Positions 1 to 5,284 are shown, counted from the first letter of the stretch. The stretch: DNA of 5,284 bases from DASVEG01 sp036380695 (GCA_036380695.1 DASVEG010000317.1:1-5284), one strand, 5' to 3'. Notes: generated from the letters alone by a model not told the origin. Translations and numbers: made by a program.

Positions 1-57
1 ACGCCGGAGGCTGCCCCCGCTGCGCCTCCATCCCCTGCGCCTGTACCGCCTGAAGGC

Positions 58-1083
58 CTAGGCGAGGAGCTCGGCGATCTGGACGGCGTTCAACGCCGCG
101 CCCTTGCGCAGGTTGTCGTTCGAGACGAACAGCGCGAGGCCGTGCTCCACCGTTGGGTCGCGACGGATACGGCCGACGAAGGCGGGGTCCTTCCCTGCCG
201 CGTCGAGCGGCGTGGGCACGTCGGTCACCACCACCTCCGGCGTGTCGCGCAGGATCTCGATCGCGCGCTCCGGGGGCAGTGCGCTGTCGAACTCGGCGTT
301 GATCGACAGCGAGTGCCCCGTGAACACCGGCACGCGTACACACGTGACGGACACCGGCAGCTCCGGGATCTCGAGGATCTTCCGCGTCTCGTCGCGCAGC
401 TTGAGCTCTTCCGAGGTCTCGTCGCCCACCAGCGTGCCGGCGAGCGGCACGACGTTGAACGCGATCGTCGTCGGGAACTCCTTCGCAGGCGGGAAGTCGA
501 TAGCGCCCCCGTCGAAGGTCAGCTCCGCGGCCTTGTCCCCGGCGGCCAACGTCTGTTCGAGTAGCTCGGGAGGGCCTGCCGTGCCCGCGCCCGAGACGGC
601 CTGGTAGGACGAGACCACCAGGCTGCGGAGCGTCGCCACCACGTGCAGCGGCTTGAGGACGGGCATCGCCGCCATGGTCGTGCAGTTCGGGTTGGCGACG
701 ATCCCCCGGCGGATCTCCGCGAGCGTGTGGTCGTTCACCCCTGCGACGACGAGCGGCGTGTCGGGATCCATGCGGAACGCCTTGGAGTTGTCGACCACGA
801 TCGCGCCCGCCTCGGCGACTCGTGGCGAGAGCTCGGCCGATGCATCTGCGCCGACGCTGAAGAGCGCGATGTCGATGCCGGAGTAGTCGGCGTCCCAGGC
901 GTTCTCGACCTCGACCTCGCCGCCGCGCCATGGCAGGCGCTTCCCAACCGAGCGAGGGCTCGCGAAGTAGCGCATGGACGCGACGGGGAAGGCGCGCTCG
1001 TCGAGGATCTGGCGCATCACCGTTCCTACTTGGCCGGTGGCGCCGAAGATGGCGAGGCGAGGGCCGTCAGCTCGGTCGGTCAT
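58..1083 (-). CDS. asd: Aspartate-semialdehyde dehydrogenase
   Basis: This 341-residue cytoplasmic enzyme reduces aspartyl-4-phosphate to L-aspartate-4-semialdehyde with NADPH, step 2 of the aspartate pathway (lysine/diaminopimelate, threonine, methionine). Seen in the sequence: an N-terminal dinucleotide-binding loop GATGQVG (14-20), DNSKAFR (98-104), the NPNCTT segment with the nucleophile Cys134, SYQAVSGAG (159-167) with the active-site Gln161, RVPVFTGHS (250-258) with substrate-binding Arg250 and the base His257, FVGRIRRD (302-309), and a C-terminal SNDNLRKGAALNAVQ segment (321-335). Length and motif order fit the usual bacterial family, and all catalytic residues are present. The ATG start lies one base after the lysC stop (TGA-C-ATG) and has a strong Shine-Dalgarno five bases upstream, so it is probably translationally coupled to lysC in a lysC-asd operon. 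The stop codon is TAG. Confidence 0.97.
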   Translation of the reverse strand: MTDRADGPRLAIFGATGQVGTVMRQILDERAFPVASMRYFASPRSVGKRLPWRGGEVEVENAWDADYSGIDIALFSVGADASAELSPRVAEAGAIVVDNSKAFRMDPDTPLVVAGVNDHTLAEIRRGIVANPNCTTMAAMPVLKPLHVVATLRSLVVSSYQAVSGAGTAGPPELLEQTLAAGDKAAELTFDGGAIDFPPAKEFPTTIAFNVVPLAGTLVGDETSEELKLRDETRKILEIPELPVSVTCVRVPVFTGHSLSINAEFDSALPPERAIEILRDTPEVVVTDVPTPLDAAGKDPAFVGRIRRDPTVEHGLALFVSNDNLRKGAALNAVQIAELLA

Positions 1084-1084
1084 G

Positions 1085-1561
1085 TCAACCCTCCAGTCCG
1101 AACGCCGCGTGGAGTGCGAGCACCGCCTGCTCCGCCTGCGCGTCGCGGACGACGCACGAGATGCGGATGGGCGACGTCGAGATCATGTCGATGTTGATCC
1201 CGCCGTCGGCGAGGACCTCGAACATGGTGGCGGCAACGCCGGGATGCGTCTTCATGCCCGCGCCGACCAGCGACACGCGGGCGATGTCGCCGTCGGCCTG
1301 CACGCCCGTCGCGCCGATCTCGGGCATCAGCGCGTTGGTGACGCGAAGGCTCGTGTCGACGTCGTCCTTCGGCACGGTGAACGAGATGTCGGTGTGGCCC
1401 TGGATCGAGACGTTCTGCACGATCATGTCGACGTTCACGTGTTCCTCGGCGAGCGCGCGGAACAGCCGAGCGGCGACGCCGGGATGGTCGGGGACGCCCG
1501 TCACCGTCACCTTCGCCTCGGACGCGTCGGCGACGACGCCGGAGATGATCGGTTGTTCCAT
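1085..1561 (-). CDS. Aspartate kinase beta subunit from an internal in-frame start
   Basis: An ATG at codon 247 of lysC opens a 158-residue product (MEQPIISGV...) in the same frame that contains only the two ACT domains. A perfect AGGAGG at 1573-1578 precedes it by 11 bases. In Corynebacterium glutamicum, lysC makes a separate beta subunit from an equivalent internal start, at a methionine just before a very similar segment ending in SEAKVTV, and this assembles with alpha into an alpha2beta2 enzyme that binds the feedback inhibitors. Sequence position and ribosome site are seen directly; expression of the short form is inferred by analogy. The Shine-Dalgarno spacing is slightly long, and the purine-rich run may partly reflect the Glu-Glu-Glu coding sequence. 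Confidence 0.55.
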   Translation of the reverse strand: MEQPIISGVVADASEAKVTVTGVPDHPGVAARLFRALAEEHVNVDMIVQNVSIQGHTDISFTVPKDDVDTSLRVTNALMPEIGATGVQADGDIARVSLVGAGMKTHPGVAATMFEVLADGGINIDMISTSPIRISCVVRDAQAEQAVLALHAAFGLEG

Positions 1562-2299
1562 GGTCGGGTCTTCCTCCTCGATCCACGTGCCGGGCTCCCA
1601 GGTGAAGCTCGAGCGCACGTGCAGGCGCACCTTGTGATTGCGGGCGAATTCCACCGAGCGCATCGCGGGCTTCGGGCAGCCGACCGCGCACATTTCCAGC
1701 ATTTCCTCGAACGAGAGGCGGTTGATCTTCCTCGCCGCCTGCACCAGCCGGGGGTCGGCGGTGAACACGCCGGAGACGTCGGTGTACAGCTCGCAATGCG
1801 AGGCACCGAGGGCCTGCGCCAGCGCGACGGCGGTGATGTCCGACGCGTCGCGGCCGAGGAAGGTGACGTCGCGGTCGGTGCTCATCCCCTGAGCGCCGCC
1901 GACGACGGGGATCTGGCCTTTCGTGAGCGCTTCGCGGATCCGGTCGGGCCGGACCTCGAGCAGCTTCGCCTTCGTGTGCTGCGTGTCGGTGATGAGCCCG
2001 GCCTGGCTCCCGGTGAAGCTGACGGCGTCGGCGCCGAGGTCGTGCAGCGCCATGACGAGGAGCGCCATCGCCTTCCGCTCGCCCGCAGTGATGAGCATGT
2101 CCATCTCGCGCCCTGGGCGGGTGCGGGAGATCTCGGAGGCGAGATGGATCAGTTGATCCGTCTCCTTGCCCATCGCGCTCACGACCACCACGACCTCGGT
2201 CCCGTGCCGGTGGGTGCGCGCGACGTGGTCGGCCACCGCACGCATGCGGTCGGCGTCCGCGACGGACGTGCCACCGAACTTCTGGACGACGAGGGGCAT
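1085..2299 (-). CDS. lysC: Aspartate kinase (aspartokinase), alpha subunit
   Basis: This 404-residue cytoplasmic enzyme phosphorylates L-aspartate with ATP, the committed step of the aspartate pathway. An amino-acid kinase domain (about 1-240) carries KFGGTS (7-12), TAGER (71-75) with the substrate-binding Glu74, SFTGSQAG (94-101) and LYTDVSGVFTADPR (171-184). Two ACT domains follow (about 263-335 and 340-404), the usual site of lysine/threonine feedback inhibition. I chose the ATG that begins MPLVVQKFGG; a further in-frame ATG at 2350 would add a non-conserved tail and overlap the divergent gene. AGGA lies only three bases before the start, so the message may be leaderless. Oddities: the usual GRGGSD is GRDASD (149-154), GFQG is GAQG (135-138), and the Lys-containing G(A/S)K segment is GCPKPAM (207-213). 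Arg150, Ser153 and Asp154 are kept. The short leader leaves no room for a lysine riboswitch. Confidence 0.95.
   Translation of the reverse strand: MPLVVQKFGGTSVADADRMRAVADHVARTHRHGTEVVVVVSAMGKETDQLIHLASEISRTRPGREMDMLITAGERKAMALLVMALHDLGADAVSFTGSQAGLITDTQHTKAKLLEVRPDRIREALTKGQIPVVGGAQGMSTDRDVTFLGRDASDITAVALAQALGASHCELYTDVSGVFTADPRLVQAARKINRLSFEEMLEMCAVGCPKPAMRSVEFARNHKVRLHVRSSFTWEPGTWIEEEDPTMEQPIISGVVADASEAKVTVTGVPDHPGVAARLFRALAEEHVNVDMIVQNVSIQGHTDISFTVPKDDVDTSLRVTNALMPEIGATGVQADGDIARVSLVGAGMKTHPGVAATMFEVLADGGINIDMISTSPIRISCVVRDAQAEQAVLALHAAFGLEG
1089..1094 (-). promoter_or_regulatory. Ribosome-binding site of asd, inside the lysC 3' end
   Basis: On the minus strand GGAGGG lies five bases before the asd ATG and overlaps the last lysC codons (Leu-Glu-Gly). 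Ribosomes ending on lysC would sit on it, which fits coupled expression of consecutive pathway enzymes. Confidence 0.8.
1573..1578 (-). promoter_or_regulatory. Internal Shine-Dalgarno for the lysC beta start
   Basis: AGGAGG on the minus strand within codons for Glu-Glu-Glu of lysC, 11 bases before the internal ATG at 1561. The match to the anti-Shine-Dalgarno core is perfect and the spacing somewhat long. Confidence 0.5.
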
Positions 2300-2348
2300 C
2301 GGTCCTGGAGTGTAGGGGCGACGGTTCGTCGTATTAGCGTGCAATCTC
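2300..2348. promoter_or_regulatory. Divergent promoter region between lysC and the membrane cyclophilin gene
   Basis: Only 49 bases separate the two divergent start codons, so both promoters must lie here or reach into the opposing genes. On the minus strand TACACT (2309-2314) fits the TANNNT form of an actinobacterial -10 box and would start transcription within a few bases of the lysC ATG. On the plus strand TATTAG (2332-2337) is a weaker -10 candidate 11 bases before the cyclophilin ATG. No convincing -35 hexamer is seen at 16-18 bases for either. The cyclophilin start has no Shine-Dalgarno and lysC has only a too-close AGGA, which suggests leaderless or near-leaderless transcripts. Confidence 0.4.
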
Positions 2349-3188
2349 ATGCCTTCGGAGAAGCGTGAGCGTCAGCGCGCCGGTCGTGAGGTCCGGCGTG
2401 AGGCGGCCAGGGCCGCGCAGAAACGGGCGCAACGGCGGCGACAGATCATTGCGATCGTCGCCCTGATTGCGGTCATCTTCGGGATCGGGTTCGTCGTCAG
2501 CCAGAGCGGCGACGACGGGACCGAGGTGACGTCGGGCGACGACGCCGACGCGAAGGACGAGGGCGAAGACGCGGAGACGCAGGACGATCGCGAGCCGAAC
2601 CCCGACGCGATCGCGCCCGAATGCCCGCCCGACGGTGGCGCGTCCGAGCGCAACACCGCCTTCAAGGAATCGCCGCCGAACTGCCTCGAGGATGGCAAGG
2701 ATTACAAGGCCGTCGTCGAGACCGACGTCGGCACCTTCACGATCGACTTGCTCGAGGAGAAGGCGCCGAAGACGGTCAACAACTTCGTCTTCCTCGCCCG
2801 CCACAAGGCGTACGAGGGCGTGCCGTTCCATCGGGTGATCCAGGACTTCGTCGTGCAGGGCGGCGACGTGGCCAAGGGCGACGGCACGGGCGACGCCGGA
2901 TACTCGTTCGAAGACGAGCTGCCCGAGCCGGGCGACTACGCCGAGGGTTCGGTCGCTATGGCGAACTCCGGGCCGAACACCAACGGGTCGCAGTTCTTCA
3001 TCGTCACCAGCCAGAAGGGCGCGGAGACGCTCACCCAGGCCGTCGGGGGCGAGGCGAAGTACTCGCTCTTCGCGACGGTGGTCGATGGCATGGACGTCGT
3101 GAAGAAGATCGAGGCCGACGGCAGTGAGCAGGGCGAGCCGAAGGTGAAGCACCAGATCGTCAAGGTGACGATCGAGACCGCCGGATAG
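2349..3188 (+). CDS. Membrane-anchored cyclophilin-type peptidyl-prolyl cis-trans isomerase
   Basis: This 279-residue protein should isomerise Xaa-Pro bonds in exported proteins. It has a short Lys/Arg-rich cytoplasmic tail (1-31), one hydrophobic segment (about 33-50), an acidic Asp/Glu-rich linker (about 54-82), then a cyclophilin domain (about 118-279). The positive-inside rule places the catalytic domain outside the membrane. Cys92 and Cys112 precede the domain and could form a disulfide there (inference). Cyclophilin signatures are FHRVIQDFVVQGGD (160-173), with Arg162, Phe167 and Gln170 matching the active-site Arg, Phe and Gln of human cyclophilin A, and AMANSGPNTNGSQFF (203-217). The Trp that binds cyclosporin in human cyclophilin A has no clear counterpart. 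The ATG has no upstream Shine-Dalgarno, but the basic N-terminus supports this start. A second cyclophilin gene follows after 26 bases, probably in the same operon. Confidence 0.93.
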   Translation: MPSEKRERQRAGREVRREAARAAQKRAQRRRQIIAIVALIAVIFGIGFVVSQSGDDGTEVTSGDDADAKDEGEDAETQDDREPNPDAIAPECPPDGGASERNTAFKESPPNCLEDGKDYKAVVETDVGTFTIDLLEEKAPKTVNNFVFLARHKAYEGVPFHRVIQDFVVQGGDVAKGDGTGDAGYSFEDELPEPGDYAEGSVAMANSGPNTNGSQFFIVTSQKGAETLTQAVGGEAKYSLFATVVDGMDVVKKIEADGSEQGEPKVKHQIVKVTIETAG

Positions 3189-3214
3189 CCGGGGAGAGGT
3201 AGCAGGTAACGAGC

Positions 3215-3733
3215 ATGGGCAAGCAATGGGACGCCGCCCCGGCGATGGCGATCGACCCGTCGAAGCGGTACACCGCGGAGATGCGCACGTCGATGGGGAC
3301 GATGACGATCGCGCTCGATCCGGTCGCCGCGCCGAAGACGGTCAACAACTTCGTGTTCCTCGCCCGCGAGGGGTACTACGACGGGGTCATCTTCCACCGC
3401 ATCATCCAGGGCTTCGTGATCCAGGGCGGTGACCCCACCGGCACCGGGCGGGGCGGCCCCGGGTACAAGTTCGAGGACGAGCTGCCGAAGGCCGGGCGTT
3501 ACGAGCTCGGGTCGCTCGCGATGGCGAACGCCGGGCCGAACACCAACGGCTCGCAGTTCTTCATCATCTCCGGGCCCTCGGGCGTCAGCCTCCCCCCGCA
3601 GTACTCCCTGTTCGGGAAGGTCGTCGCCGGCCTCGACGTCGTCGACCAGATCGAGAAGGTCAAGACCGGCCCCGGCGACCGCCCGTCCACCGACGTCGTC
3701 ATCGAGTCCGTCACCATCACCGAAGCCGACTGA
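3215..3733 (+). CDS. Cytoplasmic cyclophilin-type peptidyl-prolyl cis-trans isomerase
   Basis: This 172-residue single-domain cyclophilin, predicted to catalyse proline isomerisation during protein folding, has no signal peptide or membrane segment and should be cytoplasmic. Signatures are FHRIIQGFVIQGGD (60-73) with Arg62, Phe67 and Gln70, and AMANAGPNTNGSQFF (102-116) with Gln114 and Phe116; YSLFGKV (130-136) closes the active-site side. The length is that of a minimal bacterial cyclophilin. AGCAGG (3201-3206) lies eight bases before the ATG as ribosome-binding site, and the purine-rich GGGGAGAGG lies just upstream of it. It sits 26 bases behind the membrane-anchored paralogue, which it matches almost base for base in the conserved blocks, so the pair looks like a tandem duplication. 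A strong hairpin at 3755-3801 follows its stop. Confidence 0.95.
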   Translation: MGKQWDAAPAMAIDPSKRYTAEMRTSMGTMTIALDPVAAPKTVNNFVFLAREGYYDGVIFHRIIQGFVIQGGDPTGTGRGGPGYKFEDELPKAGRYELGSLAMANAGPNTNGSQFFIISGPSGVSLPPQYSLFGKVVAGLDVVDQIEKVKTGPGDRPSTDVVIESVTITEAD

Positions 3734-3754
3734 CTCAGTCCTCCCTCTCTTTCG

Positions 3755-3801
3755 TTCTGGGTGGATGAGTCCGGCGTATAGCCGGACTCATCCACCCAGA
3801 A
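3755..3801. repeat. Perfect 47-bp palindromic element (copy 1), possible terminator
   Basis: Left arm 3755-3775 and right arm 3781-3801 are exact reverse complements over 21 bp, around the five-base loop GTATA. The arms begin TTCTGGGTGGATGAGTCC. The element starts 21 bases after the second cyclophilin stop and ends 35 bases before the next gene. As RNA it would be a very stable hairpin; a moderately T-rich stretch (ATTTGTTGT) follows, but there is no clean T tract. It could act as a terminator for the cyclophilin operon. A related copy of the same length lies beyond the next gene, so it may equally be a dispersed REP-like repeat. Confidence 0.9.
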
Positions 3802-3836
3802 GCATTTGTTGTCGCACCCGCGCGAGAGGGTGGCGC

Positions 3837-4772
3837 ATGGGTTCGCTTGACGAAGCCATCGCCGCGCTGGCTGATTCGCGTGGTCGGAGAATGGTGACCC
3901 GCGGCGAGGTGCTCGCGCTCGGCGGGTCGGACGACGAAATCGAGTGGCGGGTCGAGCACCGGCGGTGGACTCGGCTGCACGACGCTGTGTACCTGGTGGG
4001 TGTCGGGGCACCTTCTTGGGAGGAGCGCGTTCTCGCCGCCTGTCTCGCCGGCGGGGCGACCGCGGTCGCGTCGCATCGCGCGGCCATACGGCTGTGGGGG
4101 CTCGACGGGTTGGCGTCGGCGCCGGTCGAGGTCACCGTGGTGCACTCGACGCAGGTGGTCATCGAGGGAGCGGTCGTGCATAGGTCCCGACGGCTTGAGC
4201 CGATCCGGTGGATACGCGGGATCCCCGTGACGTCGCCGGAGCGCACGCTGCTCGAGTCCGGGGCCATCGTCCCACCGGTGGTGACAGAGAAGGCGTTCGC
4301 GTCGGCGTGGCGCGCGGGAGCGACATCGCCCGAGAAGTGCCTCGCGTACTGCCGCGACTGTGGCGGCAAGGGGCGGACGGGGACCCGCAGGCTCCGGGAG
4401 ATCGCCGCGCAATACGCCGACGGGCACCGCGCCCCCGGAAGCGCAGCCGAGGTGCTGCTGTGGCGAATGCTGACGCCCGCGCTCGCGGACGCCGGCATCG
4501 AGATGCCCATTCGCCAGTTCGAGATCCCGCTGCGCGACGGGTCCGTGGCTGTCGTCGACTCCTGCTGGCCTCTGCGGCGCAAGGTCGTGGAGGTGGCTGG
4601 TCTGGCCTTCCACGGAGACATCCGCAGCCACGACTACGACGTCGAGCGAGAAGCCGCCATCGAGGAGGCCGGCTACCAGGTGCGAACGGTCACGCCCCGG
4701 GCGCTCGTCGACCGACCCACCTCGACGATCGCGAGCCTCCTCCGCTTTCTGGGTGGACCAGTCCGGCCATAG
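3837..4772 (+). CDS. AbiEi-antitoxin-like N-terminus fused to a DUF559/Vsr-like nuclease-fold domain
   Basis: A 311-residue soluble protein of unproven function. Residues about 5-55 resemble the AbiEi antitoxin N-terminal winged-helix domain (MVTRGEVLALGG, then WTRLHDAVYLVG at 44-55). Residues about 65-140 resemble the AbiEi-type middle region (ASHRAAIRLWGLDG, 78-91; IPVTSPERTLLE, 129-140). Residues about 198-305 look like a DUF559/Vsr-type PD-(D/E)XK fold: SAAEVLLWRML with Glu205, VVDSCWP with Asp241, VVEVAGLAFHGD with Glu252, then a D-x-x-R motif (268-271). The usual EVDG motif is EVAG here, which may weaken or abolish cleavage. No AbiEii nucleotidyltransferase lies next to it in the window, so it is not part of a visible toxin-antitoxin pair. 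I chose the ATG with GAGAGGG (3824-3830) six bases upstream; the open frame extends further upstream only as an overlap of the cyclophilin gene. The last seven residues and the TAG stop lie inside the second palindrome. Confidence 0.8.
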   Translation: MGSLDEAIAALADSRGRRMVTRGEVLALGGSDDEIEWRVEHRRWTRLHDAVYLVGVGAPSWEERVLAACLAGGATAVASHRAAIRLWGLDGLASAPVEVTVVHSTQVVIEGAVVHRSRRLEPIRWIRGIPVTSPERTLLESGAIVPPVVTEKAFASAWRAGATSPEKCLAYCRDCGGKGRTGTRRLREIAAQYADGHRAPGSAAEVLLWRMLTPALADAGIEMPIRQFEIPLRDGSVAVVDSCWPLRRKVVEVAGLAFHGDIRSHDYDVEREAAIEEAGYQVRTVTPRALVDRPTSTIASLLRFLGGPVRP

Positions 4773-4793
4773 ACCGGGTTCATCCACCCAGAA
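4747..4793. repeat. Imperfect 47-bp palindromic element (copy 2), between convergent genes
   Basis: Same length as the element at 3755-3801. Eleven outer base pairs (4747-4757 with 4783-4793) are perfect. Two mismatches follow, then seven pairs including two G-T wobbles, around a seven-base loop (4767-4773). Its reverse complement matches copy 1 at 40 of 47 positions; the direct orientation matches at 37. It contains the end of the AbiEi-like gene, whose TAG stop lies in the loop, and it ends nine bases before the stop codon of the convergent S51-like gene. The position suits a terminator. The wobble pairs fold only in the plus-strand transcript, so the hairpin favours ending the AbiEi-like mRNA. 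Confidence 0.85.
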
Positions 4794-4801
4794 CGAGAAG
4801 G

Positions 4802-5284
4802 TCAGGCGTCGAGGGAGGACAGGGGGACCTCGTGGCCGTCGACCCAGGCGGTGGCGGTACCGGCGCCGGACGCGCGCCAGTGGCCACCGTCCTCGGGCGA
4901 CCGGAGGATGGCGGTCTGCTCGTCGAGGGCGACGACCGCAACGCCCTTCGGGGCGAGCGCGAACGTCCGCTGGGCCTTCTCGGGCGACCACGTGTTCGCG
5001 TGCGGGATCACCGTCATCGTGTTCACGAGCCCGAGACCGAGCGTGAACGCACCGCCGCGCGGGTCGACCATCGGGTCGCACAGCACCATCGCCCCCGCCG
5101 ACGAACCGGCGAGCACCGCTCCCCCGTCCCACGCCTGCACGATCGCCTGCCACACGAGCGAGTCCTTCAGCACCGACCGCAGGTGCAGCGGCGACCCGCC
5201 CCCGAGGTAGATGAACCGGGCGTCCCGCACCGCGGCGGCCATCTCCTCGGACTCGGCGTCGGTCCGGCGAAGCACCATCACGCC
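4802..5284 (-). CDS. Peptidase S51 / cyanophycinase-like protein, N-terminus beyond the window
   Basis: The visible 160 residues are the C-terminal part of a class I glutamine-amidotransferase-like serine hydrolase of the peptidase E/cyanophycinase group. Seen: RFIYLGGGSPLHL (23-35 of the visible part), the nucleophile elbow GSSAGAM (60-66) with the likely catalytic Ser62, IPHANTW (93-99) with the likely His95, and ALDEQTAI (119-126), where Glu122 or Asp121 may complete the triad. Known members cleave Asp-Xaa dipeptides (peptidase E) or cyanophycin; the substrate here cannot be told. The frame stays open to the window edge, and the residues there (GVMVLRRTDAE) look like mid-domain sequence, so roughly 50-70 N-terminal residues are probably missing. 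A GTG and an ATG near the edge (5281, 5278) are unlikely to be the true start. It converges on the AbiEi-like gene with a palindrome between them. Confidence 0.85.
   Translation of the reverse strand, partial: GVMVLRRTDAESEEMAAAVRDARFIYLGGGSPLHLRSVLKDSLVWQAIVQAWDGGAVLAGSSAGAMVLCDPMVDPRGGAFTLGLGLVNTMTVIPHANTWSPEKAQRTFALAPKGVAVVALDEQTAILRSPEDGGHWRASGAGTATAWVDGHEVPLSSLDA

Larger units (their letters stand above)
3752..4796. mobile_element. Possible palindrome-bounded gene cassette (hypothetical)
   Basis: The AbiEi-like/DUF559 gene is enclosed by two 47-bp palindromes that resemble each other best in inverted orientation (40 of 47 positions, with TCG conserved just outside each). This layout resembles a small mobile unit or a REP-like pair around a nuclease-type gene. 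I see no target-site duplication, no transposase and no clear base-composition change, so mobility is an inference only. Two independent terminator-like repeats are the plain alternative. Confidence 0.25.

Noticed and set aside
6..29. GGAGGC/GCCTCC inverted repeat downstream of asd as a terminator
   Set aside because: A six-bp stem with a 12-base loop and no T tract is expected by chance in DNA this GC-rich.
1..57. Possible gene edges: a minus-strand ATG at 29-31 (MEAQRGQPPA...), or a Pro/Ala-rich plus-strand frame entering from the left
   Set aside because: There are too few bases to support either. AGGGG abuts the ATG with no spacing, and the Pro/Ala-rich frame has no recognisable signature.
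2300..2350. 17-residue N-terminal extension of lysC from an ATG at 2350
   Set aside because: Aspartokinases start just before the VQKFGG strand. The extension would overlap the divergent cyclophilin start and cover the promoter region.
974..2368. 464-codon plus-strand open frame opposite lysC and the start of asd
   Set aside because: It is the antisense shadow of a clearly conserved aspartokinase. The translation is Arg/His/Asp-rich with no recognisable domain, as expected from high-GC complementary frames.
3429..3836. Upstream 136-codon extension of the AbiEi-like frame
   Set aside because: It overlaps the second cyclophilin out of frame, reads through the palindrome, is Ser/Pro/Arg-rich, and lacks the ribosome site found at the 3837 start.
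3734..4801. CRISPR-like array from the repeated CTGGGTGGA/TCCACCCAG motifs
   Set aside because: There are only two palindromic elements, about 1 kb apart with a gene between them, and no regular spacers or cas genes.
3735..5153. 472-codon minus-strand open frame spanning the AbiEi-like gene and most of the S51-like gene
   Set aside because: It runs through both palindromes and opposite or out of frame with two genes that have family motifs. The product is Arg/Pro/Gly-rich low-complexity sequence.

Overview
The window is high-GC chromosomal DNA with actinobacterial character. I infer class Acidimicrobiia, but no marker gene is present to settle this. The clues are a lysC-asd pair with an apparent internal beta-subunit start, a membrane-anchored cyclophilin with a Lys/Arg-rich N-terminus, and an AbiEi/DUF559-type fusion protein.

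Left part (58-2299, minus strand): lysC (aspartate kinase) and asd (aspartate-semialdehyde dehydrogenase) lie one base apart, with the asd ribosome-binding site inside the last lysC codons. They catalyse steps 1 and 2 of the aspartate pathway to lysine/diaminopimelate, threonine and methionine. lysC carries an in-frame ATG behind AGGAGG, placed as for the separate regulatory beta subunit of other actinobacteria. Its catalytic domain departs from the family consensus at three normally conserved places.

Middle (2300-3733): a 49-bp divergent intergenic region separates lysC from two tandem cyclophilin-type peptidyl-prolyl isomerases on the plus strand. The first is anchored in the membrane with its catalytic domain outside; the second is cytoplasmic. 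Their signature segments are nearly identical in DNA sequence.

Right part (3734-5284): a perfect 21-bp-arm palindrome (3755-3801) is followed by an orphan AbiEi-like/DUF559 nuclease-fold gene (3837-4772). A second, diverged palindrome of the same 47-bp length (4747-4793), related in inverted orientation, supplies that gene's last codons and its stop codon. This gene plus its paired palindromes is the least ordinary part of the window and could be a small REP-like or mobile unit; the palindromes may simply be terminators. A convergent minus-strand gene, truncated by the window end, encodes a peptidase S51/cyanophycinase-like protein.

The first 57 bases hold no gene I can support.
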